From Polyangiaceae bacterium (GTDB taxonomy: Bacteria; Myxococcota_A; Polyangia; Polyangiales; Polyangiaceae), in contig CANJMI010000021.1 in NCBI GenBank assembly GCA_947475525.1, positions 1 to 64,000 on the forward strand: DNA of 64,000 bases. Reading direction: 5' to 3'. This document shows positions 25,633-33,324 of this stretch, in pieces (the stretch's first letter is position 1; each line of letters starts with the position of its first letter). Under the pieces are notes generated by a model that was given only the letters and a program-made list of their open reading frames with translations, searched no databases and was not told the origin of the DNA. The position numbers were made by a program, and so were the translations under genes.

Positions 25633-27405
25633 ATGAACCGAATCGTCACTGCATTCCTCGGAGTCATCGGAGCGGGCGCGCTTCTCGTCGCGGCCCCAAG
25701 CTGCTCGTCGAACGAAGGCAACGCAGCGCTCGTGTGCGTTCCGGGCCGCACGCTGAGCTGCAGCTGCGACACCGGCGGCGAAGGCCTTCAAACCTGCCTC
25801 CCGGGCGGCAGCGGTTACGGCACGTGCTCGTTCTGCCAGGAGGCGCCGAACATCGGCATCGAGGCAGGCTTCGTCGACGTATCGCCCGACCTCGGTGGTC
25901 TCGATGAAGGCGTCGGCCCGTGCCTCGGCTTCGACGATTTTGACATCGACGGCGATCAGGACGTCATTCTGACTGGCAGAAGCAGCGATCCAAGTACGTT
26001 CTCGCCCGGTCAGGTGATGATCTACGAGAACCTCGGCGGCGGAAAATTCTCGCCTAAGCCGGTAGCGCTGCTCTCGACAGGGACCTCGCTCCTCTGCGTG
26101 AGCGCCGACTTCGACCGCGACGGAAAGCCCGACGTCGTCGTCAAAGTCGACGGGCTCGACAACTCGAGCACGCTCGCCTACTTCAAGAACCTCGGGGGCT
26201 TCAAGTTCGAGAAAGACGAGCTCGGCTTCGACGTCATTCCGCTCGACGATCACATGGTGCTGGGTCTCGGCACCTTCGACGCGAACAACGATGGCTGGCT
26301 CGACCTCGTCATCGGTCGCTCGCACGGCGGCGGTCCTTCGACATCGGACGCCTGCAAGATGCTCGACAATGACTTCGTGTGCGAATCCTCGCCAAGCCCG
26401 GGAACCTCCGGCCCCATCGTCTATCGCAACGACAACGGGCGCTTCAAGCTCTTGCCGTTCATGCTGAGCGGGCCTTTCCCAGGAACGACGAATGCGCTCG
26501 CGTTCGCAGACCTCGACGGCAACGGTCTCCCCGATCTCGTGATGGCGAACGACTGGTACTCGAACCACGTTCACCTCCAGACCGCCGCCGGTCAATTCTC
26601 GCGCGCGGAGACCAACCTCGGTCTCGCGCAGTTCAATCACGGGATGGGCATCGCCATCACCGACTTCGACCTCGACGGTTACCCCGACGTTTACACGACC
26701 GACCTCGGACCGAACAACCTCTGGTTCGGCAACTCGAAGGGGACCTTCGAGAACCTGAACAAAGAGACCGGGATATCGGCCATCACGCGGTACCACTCCA
26801 ACTGGGCCTCGATCGCCGAAGACTTCAACTTGAACGGTCTCCCGGACATCTTCGTCGCAAGCTCGGGCGTCGTGACGAACGAAGAAGACATGATCAAGAT
26901 GGCGATGGTCGCCATGGCGCCGATAAACGACCTCGTCCCCCAGTTCGACCTCCTCTTTTGGAACCACGGCAACCGCGTCTTCGCCCCGATGTCACTTCCC
27001 CATCGCGGCCACCAGAATCCCTTCGTCATCTTCGCGTCCTCCGCCGCGGCGGACTACGACGGCGACGGTGATGTCGACATCCTCGTCTCGGCGGGCGATG
27101 GCCTGCAGATGCGCCTCCTGCGCAACGAACAGCCCCCGGGGAACTACCTGACGATTGAGCTCGTCGGCAGAAACTCAAACCCCCATGGCATCGGTGCCGT
27201 CGTCGAGCTGATGAAAAGTGGCATCGTGGCGCAGCGACGTTATGCGGGCGCCGGCGGAAGCCTAGGAACGTCGTGGCACCGGGTCCACTTCGGCCTCGGG
27301 ACATCGCCGACCCTCGATGGCGTCAGGGTCCGCTGGCCAGGCGGGCACACTCAGGTGGTCTCGGGCGTAGCAGCGAATCACGTGCTGACCATCGTCGAAG
27401 ACTAA
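25633..27405 (+). CDS. FG-GAP/VCBS repeat lipoprotein with ASPIC/UnbV C-terminus (paralogue 3)
   Basis: 590 residues from ATG 25633. The signal ends in lipobox PSC, then the Cys module CVPGRTLSCSCDTGG with CLPGGSGYGTCSFC. Calcium-type loops (DFDIDGDQDVI, DFDRDGKPDVV, DANNDGWLDLV, DLDGNGLPDLV, DFDLDGYPDVY, DYDGDGDVDIL) make up the propeller. The tail is ASPIC/UnbV (NSNPHGIGAVVELM, HFGLGTSPTLDGVRVRW). It is most like paralogue 1 in length and loop order. The gene ends 166 bases before the Trp/Tyr/Cys repeat gene. Confidence 0.92.
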   Translation: MNRIVTAFLGVIGAGALLVAAPSCSSNEGNAALVCVPGRTLSCSCDTGGEGLQTCLPGGSGYGTCSFCQEAPNIGIEAGFVDVSPDLGGLDEGVGPCLGFDDFDIDGDQDVILTGRSSDPSTFSPGQVMIYENLGGGKFSPKPVALLSTGTSLLCVSADFDRDGKPDVVVKVDGLDNSSTLAYFKNLGGFKFEKDELGFDVIPLDDHMVLGLGTFDANNDGWLDLVIGRSHGGGPSTSDACKMLDNDFVCESSPSPGTSGPIVYRNDNGRFKLLPFMLSGPFPGTTNALAFADLDGNGLPDLVMANDWYSNHVHLQTAAGQFSRAETNLGLAQFNHGMGIAITDFDLDGYPDVYTTDLGPNNLWFGNSKGTFENLNKETGISAITRYHSNWASIAEDFNLNGLPDIFVASSGVVTNEEDMIKMAMVAMAPINDLVPQFDLLFWNHGNRVFAPMSLPHRGHQNPFVIFASSAAADYDGDGDVDILVSAGDGLQMRLLRNEQPPGNYLTIELVGRNSNPHGIGAVVELMKSGIVAQRRYAGAGGSLGTSWHRVHFGLGTSPTLDGVRVRWPGGHTQVVSGVAANHVLTIVED

Positions 27406-27466
27406 AGGCCTCACCTCAAAGCGAAGCCGTCGCGATGGACAAAAACCTACCCAGGTGTGAGCGAAT

Positions 27467-27498
27467 GGAACCTTTTTGCGAGGAAGCGAAAAAGTTCC
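27467..27498. promoter_or_regulatory. imperfect hairpin upstream of the Trp/Tyr/Cys repeat gene
   Basis: GGAACCTTTTTGCG (27467-27480) can pair with GCGAAAAAGTTCC (27486-27498) across a five-base loop, with a bulge and one mismatch. It lies 62 bases after the preceding stop and 74 before the next start. It could terminate the upstream transcript or regulate the downstream one. Confidence 0.35.
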
Positions 27499-27504
27499 CT
27501 ATGT

Positions 27505-27522
27505 CGGAAATTTATTTTTCCG
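27505..27522. promoter_or_regulatory. AT-rich palindrome upstream of the Trp/Tyr/Cys repeat gene
   Basis: CGGAAA (27505-27510), TTTATT, TTTCCG (27517-27522) is a perfect 6-bp inverted repeat in one of the most AT-rich patches of the window, 50 bases before the start codon. The position suits an operator or promoter core. Confidence 0.35.
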
Positions 27523-27571
27523 TGCTAGCCTCCGGAGTTGGGCACGAAATTTTTCTGAGGGCCGACGCAAC

Positions 27572-30500
27572 ATGCAACGCGTGACGAGCTTCATCGCCAG
27601 GAATCGCTGGGCAGCAAAGCTGTTTGGCGTGTTCGCGATCCTCATCGTTGCCCTCGCTTCATGTGCGCAAGGCGATGAAAGCGATCCCGCGCACGTCTCG
27701 CTGAGCGGCCCCTCGGACGGAGGTTCGGCCATCGCGACAGGCACGGGCGGCGGCGACGGCGGAGCTGGCGCCTGCAACGAAGGCGACAAGCGAGCCTGCC
27801 ACGTCACCCTCGGTCAGCACGAAGGCGTGCTGAGTTGTTTCGTCGGCCTTCAGTTCTGCACCGATGGCGCATGGGGAGAGTGCGGCGACGGCTCGAACGT
27901 CACCAAGGTCCCGGCAAAAGACGACGGCAAGCCGCTCTCCCTGACCGAGCAGAAGGTCTGCGATGACAACCCCTGCGACCCTCGCTGCAAGAAGTGGGTA
28001 GAAGACGGCAAGTGGAAGGCCGATGGCAGCGTCTGCAAATGGGTTTGGAGTTGGTCCGCCGCGCCGGCCGCCAACATCGCGAAGGCGAACAAAGCCGGGG
28101 CCGCGAGCACTCCATGCACGTTCGGCTCGGACTGCCAACAGAATCAGCTGTGCCAAGATCCGGCACAGGGCGCCTGCTCGCACGACATCTGCACCAAGGG
28201 TGCCGGACTGGTCAAAGGCTGCGAGACGCAGTGCGTCGACGAAATCTGTGCGCTCAAACCGCAGTGCTGCGAAAAGAAATACGACGGCACCTGCGAGACG
28301 GAGCCCTGCCTCACCTATGAAAAGGGCCTGACGAAGGACTGCGATCCCAAGGTCACGAAGACCTGCGACTGGGACAAGACCTGTTGCCCTTATAAGAAGT
28401 GGGAGGTCTGCAGTTACTGGGACATCGTCGGCTACCAGACCGTCTGTGAGTGGGTTGACACCTACGTCTGTGGCTGGCGCTGGGGGTATGTGTACACGTA
28501 CTTCTGCGGCTGGCGCTGGATCGAGACCTACCTCTGCGGCTGGCATTGGACGTATGTGTACACGTACCTCTGCGGCTGGCGCTGGATCGAGATCTACCTC
28601 TGCGGCTGGCACTGGAGGTATGTGTACACGTACCTCTGCGGCTGGCGGTACATCTACACGTACTTCTGCGGCTGGCGCTGGCGTTACGTCTACACGTACA
28701 TCTGCGGCTGGCGTTACATCTACACGTACATCTGCGGCTGGCGCTGGCGTTACATCTACACGTACATCTGCGGCTGGCGTTACATCTACACGTACATCTG
28801 CGGCTGGCGCTGGCGTTACATCTACACGTACATCTGCGGCTGGCGTTACATCTACACGTACCTCTGCGGCTGGCGCTGGCGCTACGTCTACACGTACATC
28901 TGCGGTTGGCGGTGGATCGAGACCTACATCTGCGGCTGGCGCTGGACGTACATCCAAACCTACGTCTGCGGGTGGCGTTGGATCCAGAACTACGTCTGCG
29001 GCTGGACATGGCAGCTCACCTACTACTGTGACTGGTGGAGCTGCTGGTGGCAGCAGGAGTACGTCTACACCTGCTGGTGGGAGCAGCAGTACGTCTACGA
29101 TTGCTGGTGGGAGCAGCAGTACGTCTACACCTATGAGTGCTGGTGGGAGCAACAGTACGTCTACCAATGCTGGTGGGAGGACGTCTACACCTACCTCTAC
29201 GAGTGCTGGTGGGAGTACGTCTACACCTACGGCTGCTGGTGGGAGGACGTCTACACGTACCTCTACGAGTGCTGGTGGGAGTACGTCTACACCTACGGCT
29301 GCTGGTGGGAGGACGTCTACACCTACCTCTACGAGTGCTGGTGGGAAGACGTGTACACCTACGGCTGCTGGTGGGAAGACGTCTACACGTACCTGTACGA
29401 GTGCTGGTGGGAGTACGTCTACACCTACGGCTGCTGGTGGGAAGACGTCTACACGTACCTGTACGAGTGCTGGTGGGAGCAGCAGTACGTCTACGACTGT
29501 TGGTGGGAATACGTCTACACGTACCTGTACGAGTGCTGGTGGGACCAGCGGTACGTTTACGAATGCTGGTGGGAGGACGTCTACACGTACGTGTACGAGT
29601 GCTGGTGGGAGCTCACGCAGGTCTGCTGGGAGGAGGCGATCTACGGCTGGATCTATTACGACTGCGAGAAGAGCTACGACGGCCTCTGGGACCAACACTG
29701 CGTCGATCAGTACAAGGTGTACGCGCCTGGTACCTGCCCGATGAGCTGGAAGGGCGACTGGGATGCAACGTGCATCAACGCCGTCCACGACACCTGCCAC
29801 GACTATTGCGACGGCGTGAACAAGGGCGCCGGCGCGTGCGTCGAGTGGGAGGCTCCGAACTACGACTCCAAGTGCGACACCTATGAGCTTGGTGTCGGCC
29901 TTACCTGCAAGGGCGTGAACCCGGTCATCCCGATCTGCAACACCGGAGCGAAAGAAGCCCCGAAAGGGATCGCCATTGCCATTCTACCGAAGGCCTCAGG
30001 CTACTTCGGCGGAGACCACGCGACGCTCAAGGGCGCAAAGTACTGCTACACCGACGTTGCCATTCCTGCCGGCGAGTGCCGCAATGTGACGACCTGCGAT
30101 GTGACGGACGGCCAAGAGGTCGTCGTCAACCCCAAGGCGAACGCGAACTACCTGAAGAGCGAATGCTTCGACGGGGACAACTGGGGCTTCTACTACGCCG
30201 ACACCTGCGGCTATCCCCCGAAGTGCCCAGGCGGCTACCTGGACACGACCAAGACGGAGAACTACGAGAACACCTGCGACGCCGGGCTCACGCCTCAGTG
30301 GGGCTACCTCTCCTGGGACGCGACGACTCCGACAGGCAGTGAAGTCTCATTCCGAGTTCGCGCGGCCGACGCCAAGGCCGATCTCGTCAACGCGAGCTGG
30401 TACACGGTGACTACCAAGTCCACGAACGCGAAGCCGGATTGCTCTGCGAGCGGCCCTTCTCCCTGCCCGATCGATATCTTCGCTCTGGTCGGAAAGCAGC

Positions 30501-30616
30501 TCGCACAGAAGAAGTTCCTCGATCTCGAGGTAACTTTTAAGGTCAGCGCCGATCAGAAGAGCACCCCGACGCTTGAGTCCTGGCAGCTTTCTTACACGTG
30601 CATCGAAGAGCAGTGA
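27572..30616 (+). CDS. giant Trp/Tyr/Cys-repeat lipoprotein of unknown family
   Basis: 1014 residues from ATG 27572, with a lipoprotein signal ending in ALASC. Residues about 40-300 are Cys-rich (CNEGDKRACHV, CDDNPCDPRC, CCEKKYDGTC, CDWDKTCC). Residues 300-485 are 17 units starting CGW, strictly alternating 12 and 10 residues for the first 16 (for example CGWRWRYIYTYI then CGWRYIYTYI). After a bridge CDWWS, residues 491-684 are 18 units starting CWW (CWWEDVYTYLYE then CWWEYVYTYG), again mostly 12/10. A further Cys domain and a C-terminal beta domain (about 900-1014) follow. I do not recognise the repeat. Regular Cys and stacked aromatics suggest a rigid extracellular solenoid or a redox or metal-binding fibre; this is inference. 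It overlaps the next gene by GTGA. Confidence 0.85.
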   Translation: MQRVTSFIARNRWAAKLFGVFAILIVALASCAQGDESDPAHVSLSGPSDGGSAIATGTGGGDGGAGACNEGDKRACHVTLGQHEGVLSCFVGLQFCTDGAWGECGDGSNVTKVPAKDDGKPLSLTEQKVCDDNPCDPRCKKWVEDGKWKADGSVCKWVWSWSAAPAANIAKANKAGAASTPCTFGSDCQQNQLCQDPAQGACSHDICTKGAGLVKGCETQCVDEICALKPQCCEKKYDGTCETEPCLTYEKGLTKDCDPKVTKTCDWDKTCCPYKKWEVCSYWDIVGYQTVCEWVDTYVCGWRWGYVYTYFCGWRWIETYLCGWHWTYVYTYLCGWRWIEIYLCGWHWRYVYTYLCGWRYIYTYFCGWRWRYVYTYICGWRYIYTYICGWRWRYIYTYICGWRYIYTYICGWRWRYIYTYICGWRYIYTYLCGWRWRYVYTYICGWRWIETYICGWRWTYIQTYVCGWRWIQNYVCGWTWQLTYYCDWWSCWWQQEYVYTCWWEQQYVYDCWWEQQYVYTYECWWEQQYVYQCWWEDVYTYLYECWWEYVYTYGCWWEDVYTYLYECWWEYVYTYGCWWEDVYTYLYECWWEDVYTYGCWWEDVYTYLYECWWEYVYTYGCWWEDVYTYLYECWWEQQYVYDCWWEYVYTYLYECWWDQRYVYECWWEDVYTYVYECWWELTQVCWEEAIYGWIYYDCEKSYDGLWDQHCVDQYKVYAPGTCPMSWKGDWDATCINAVHDTCHDYCDGVNKGAGACVEWEAPNYDSKCDTYELGVGLTCKGVNPVIPICNTGAKEAPKGIAIAILPKASGYFGGDHATLKGAKYCYTDVAIPAGECRNVTTCDVTDGQEVVVNPKANANYLKSECFDGDNWGFYYADTCGYPPKCPGGYLDTTKTENYENTCDAGLTPQWGYLSWDATTPTGSEVSFRVRAADAKADLVNASWYTVTTKSTNAKPDCSASGPSPCPIDIFALVGKQLAQKKFLDLEVTFKVSADQKSTPTLESWQLSYTCIEEQ
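28469..29026 (+). repeat. CGW repeat block (17 units, 66-bp superperiod)
   Basis: Seventeen units start at Cys codons from 28469. Units 1-16 alternate 36 and 30 bases, a 66-base superperiod; unit 17 is 30 bases. Units 7-13 are nearly identical at DNA level, the outer units more divergent, as expected if the array grows and homogenises from the middle. Confidence 0.95.
29042..29623 (+). repeat. CWW repeat block (18 units, 66-bp superperiod)
   Basis: Eighteen units start with tgctgg-type codons. After three leading units, lengths alternate 30 and 36 bases until a shorter last unit of 24. The core pair encodes CWWEDVYTYLYE and CWWEYVYTYG. Synonymous differences (gag/gaa, acc/acg, ctc/ctg) show older and younger copies. 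Confidence 0.95.
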
Positions 30617-31830
30617 TTATTCCTACAGTACTTGTCCCCTCCCGGATTGTGCGAACGCGGACGCGTCACACTGTGGTCGCCCTGCTGCTCGGGGCGACTA
30701 TCCTCTCCGGCTGCAAACCAACAGAAACCAAGTCAAAGCCCCCTGCGCAAAGCACCGTGTCCACGTCGAACTCGACGGGCTCGGGCGGAGACGGCGGTTC
30801 GGGCGGTGCGGGCGGCTCCGGCGGCTTTGGCGGGGCGGGCGGTTCAGGTGGCGCTGGGGCAGGAACTGGCGGCGCGCCCGCTGAGGACTGTTACGACGGC
30901 ATCGACGGCGACGGAGATGGTTTCGTCGATTGCCTCGACCACGAATCGGAGTGCAAGCCGCTCTGTGTCGACACCGGCGCGACCTGCATGGGCTCGAAGG
31001 TTCTGAGCGACCCGAGCGTGGATGTGCTCGGGGACAACACCGAGTTTGCACAACTCGCCGGCGCCTCCTGCGGGACGATACAGCCCAACCTCGACGGGCA
31101 CGCCAACGTCTACAAGGTGACGGCGGCGATTAGCGGGATCTTTGACGCGACGGTGACGCCCGTCGAGATGAAAGATGACCTCCTCCTTACGGTGCGCAAG
31201 GCGTGTGACGACCCGGCCTCGGAGCTCGCGTGCGGGGATTCGCTGGGGAGCGAGTGCGTGCGGGTTGCCGTCCAGAAGGGTGATGAGCTTTTCCTTCTCG
31301 TCTCGGGGTACTCGGCGCTCACCTATGGTCCCTACCACCTCTCGGTCAAGACGCGTGCCGCGGTGTGTGGAGACAAGCTGCTCGATCCGTCGGAGAGTTG
31401 CGACGATGGCAACGCGCTGCCGGGTGACGGTTGCAGCGCAGCCTGTACGCTCGAGCTCTCGGAAGTTGAAGACAACGGCACCGTCGCGATGGCAAACGCC
31501 TTCAAAGAGCCAATGATTGGGCGGATTGAGCCCACCGGCGACGTCGACGTGATGTCGTTCGACGTGATTAAACCCAACTCCAGCGTCACGGTGACGAACA
31601 CCGTCACTCCAGGCACCGGCTGTCGGAAGGTCTTCATCGACAGTTACCTCGAGCTCATCGGCACCGATGGCGTGACCGTGCTCGCCCAGAACGACGACAA
31701 CGGCGGCCCCGCGGCGAAGATCATCAAGACGGGACTCGCGGTGGGCAAGTATTACCTGCGGCTGAAGAAGGCACCGGGCGCACCGCCGAACCACACGTTC
31801 GCGTATCGCTGGTCGCTTAAGCTCCAGTGA
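30613..31830 (+). CDS. lipoprotein with MopE-like and DUF4215-type Cys motifs and PPC-like domains
   Basis: 405 residues if started at GTG 30613, which overlaps the repeat gene's stop as GTGA; GTG 30649 would give a neater signal (RTRTRHTVVALLLGATILSGC). A Gly/Ser linker follows the lipobox. DCYDGIDGDGDGFVDC resembles MopE-type calcium motifs. Two beta domains of pre-peptidase C-terminal (PPC) type (about 120-240 and 285-405; GDELFLLVSGYSALTYGPYHL, YYLRLKKAPG) flank a DUF4215-type Cys motif (CGDKLLDPSESCDDGN, GDGCSAAC). PPC-like domains usually accompany secreted peptidases and target or fold them. The next gene is a protease, so a paired role is plausible. Confidence 0.82.
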   Translation: MIIPTVLVPSRIVRTRTRHTVVALLLGATILSGCKPTETKSKPPAQSTVSTSNSTGSGGDGGSGGAGGSGGFGGAGGSGGAGAGTGGAPAEDCYDGIDGDGDGFVDCLDHESECKPLCVDTGATCMGSKVLSDPSVDVLGDNTEFAQLAGASCGTIQPNLDGHANVYKVTAAISGIFDATVTPVEMKDDLLLTVRKACDDPASELACGDSLGSECVRVAVQKGDELFLLVSGYSALTYGPYHLSVKTRAAVCGDKLLDPSESCDDGNALPGDGCSAACTLELSEVEDNGTVAMANAFKEPMIGRIEPTGDVDVMSFDVIKPNSSVTVTNTVTPGTGCRKVFIDSYLELIGTDGVTVLAQNDDNGGPAAKIIKTGLAVGKYYLRLKKAPGAPPNHTFAYRWSLKLQ

Positions 31831-32798
31831 CCCGCGCGAGTTTCGTGTTGCTCGCCGCGCTCGCGTCGACCGGCTGCAGCGGCGAGTCGGTCGGTGTGGT
31901 GCGGATGCCGATCGAGAGTGGCGTCATCGATACCGAGGATCGCGCTGTTGTGGCCGTGGCCCGCACCGGGGAAGGCCTTTGCAGCGGGACCCTGGTCGCT
32001 CCGCGCGCCGTACTTACCGCTCGGCATTGCGTAGCCGACCTTCTGCGAACGAGTCCGAGCGGAGGCGTGGTTTGCGGGCAGACGCAATTTGCGGCGCCTG
32101 CTTCGCCTGGCAGTTTTGGTGTAAGTGCGTCGCTCGACATTCGTGCGGTGGACGTCGAATGGCGCGGGGTAACGGGGGTACTTGTGCCCGAGGTGGACGA
32201 GTTTTGCGGGGGTGATCTCGCGGTACTCGTGCTCGCGGAGTCGAGCGCGACAGCGCCGCTCCAATGGAGAGTGGATGAGCCCGTCAGTGCCGGTGAAACC
32301 TACGCGGCAGTCGGCTACGGAGGCACCGATGAGAGTGCGAAAGAGTACGGGATCCGCAGGCGGCGCGATGCGCTCCTGGTCGAGTGTGTCGGTGCCACGT
32401 GCGCGACGACGAGCGTCGTTCCAACGGAATGGCTGGGTCCTGAAGGCACGTGCGCGGGTGATTCGGGCGGGCCTGCGCTCGACGCGGCGTCGCGCGTGAT
32501 GGGGGTCGTTTCGCGCGCCCTCGATGGGTGCAAGACGATCGTTTACAGTGCCCCGTCCGACCACGCGCAGTGGCTTGCGGCGGCCGTTGGCAGCATCGAC
32601 GACGAAGGACCCGAGGAGCGCATCGAAGCCCACGGAGGGTGCGGAATGACGGGGGCGCAGGCGGGGCGCGTCCCGTGCAACGCGCTGGCCCTGGCTCTGG
32701 CCGTGGTTACGGCGTGCCGCAGTTGGGCGCGGCGTCGGTCGGATCGAAGCCGGCGGCGCACGTGTCTTCGTAATTGTTCCCGTAATACGTCTCGATGA
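31827..32798 (+). CDS. trypsin-like serine protease lipoprotein (S1 family)
   Basis: 323 residues from GTG 31827, overlapping the previous stop as GTGA. The signal ends in lipobox STGC. The S1 catalytic triad is complete: His67 in LTARHC, Asp130 in GGDLAVLVL and Ser213 in CAGDSGGP. The C-terminus has GGCGM, a hydrophobic helix (ALALALAVVTA) and an Arg-rich stretch, resembling a MYXO-CTERM sorting tail, then about 20 further Arg/Cys-rich residues that overlap the convergent gene. It is third in an operon with the Trp/Tyr/Cys repeat protein and may process it or a neighbour. Substrate unknown. Confidence 0.9.
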   Translation: MTRASFVLLAALASTGCSGESVGVVRMPIESGVIDTEDRAVVAVARTGEGLCSGTLVAPRAVLTARHCVADLLRTSPSGGVVCGQTQFAAPASPGSFGVSASLDIRAVDVEWRGVTGVLVPEVDEFCGGDLAVLVLAESSATAPLQWRVDEPVSAGETYAAVGYGGTDESAKEYGIRRRRDALLVECVGATCATTSVVPTEWLGPEGTCAGDSGGPALDAASRVMGVVSRALDGCKTIVYSAPSDHAQWLAAAVGSIDDEGPEERIEAHGGCGMTGAQAGRVPCNALALALAVVTACRSWARRRSDRSRRRTCLRNCSRNTSR

Positions 32799-33324
32799 GC
32801 GCCGTCACGAGGCTCGAATCGAAGCAATCTGCGCGCAAATAATGACCCCAAACGACTGCCGCGAACGGCGCTCCGAGGGTCGGGTAGGGGAGCATCAGCG
32901 TTCGATTGCGCGTCGGTGGTGTGCAGTCGGGATCCTGCGGCAGCCCCGTCATGTAGGTCCGCATGTCGACGACCAATTCCGAGCATCCCGGATCACTTGC
33001 CGGGTCGCAGCCGTAGAGAAACGCTGTGCCACCGTGTTCGATCGAGTGGACCCAGTATCCCGGCGCAATTGTCTCCGGATATTCTTTGTAGTCGGCCCAT
33101 ACGGCGTAGTGGTGTCCCGCACAAGGCGGGTTGGTCGGGTACTCGATCGCGTTGCATTCACCGACGTGAAACCCAGGGTCCGGTGATGGGACACCGAAGA
33201 TCGTGTTGCACGCGCCCGTGGCGGTGACTCCGTCTTCAGGTGGCAAAGCCGACGCGGTCTTCGGCGAGCCGCAGCCGAAAGTCGCGAGCGAGAGCGCAAA
33301 GAGCGCCGCTTCGATTATTTGCAG
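32707..33324 (-). CDS. DUF3105-domain lipoprotein
   Basis: About 205 residues. The frame upstream is blocked only by overlap with the preceding gene. The best start is CTG 33324 (MQIIEAALFALSLATFGCG), which overlaps the upstream stop by ten bases and gives a lipobox TFGC; there is no ATG, GTG or TTG in a sensible place. The mature domain has HHYAVWADYKEYPE, YWVHSIEHGGTAFLYGC and RTLMLPYP, the DUF3105 pattern with conserved His residues, often linked to membrane or redox proteins. The function of the family is not established. Its last 92 bases overlap the protease gene on the opposite strand. Confidence 0.8.
   Translation of the reverse strand: MQIIEAALFALSLATFGCGSPKTASALPPEDGVTATGACNTIFGVPSPDPGFHVGECNAIEYPTNPPCAGHHYAVWADYKEYPETIAPGYWVHSIEHGGTAFLYGCDPASDPGCSELVVDMRTYMTGLPQDPDCTPPTRNRTLMLPYPTLGAPFAAVVWGHYLRADCFDSSLVTALIETYYGNNYEDTCAAGFDPTDAAPNCGTP

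Noticed and set aside
24841-26967. A 708-codon minus-strand frame across the Cys-rich and UnbV genes
   Set aside because: The product has no signal or known domain and covers intergenic gaps and two well-supported plus-strand genes.
28469-29623. Regular repeats that might suggest a CRISPR array
   Set aside because: The repeats are contiguous, in frame and without unique spacers; they are coding tandem repeats.
27659-29800. A 713-codon open frame on the minus strand across the Trp/Tyr/Cys array
   Set aside because: It is the antisense of the repeats. Its product is a monotonous Val/Asp/Pro/Leu repeat without signal or domain, while the plus frame has signal peptide, coupling and sensible flanking domains.
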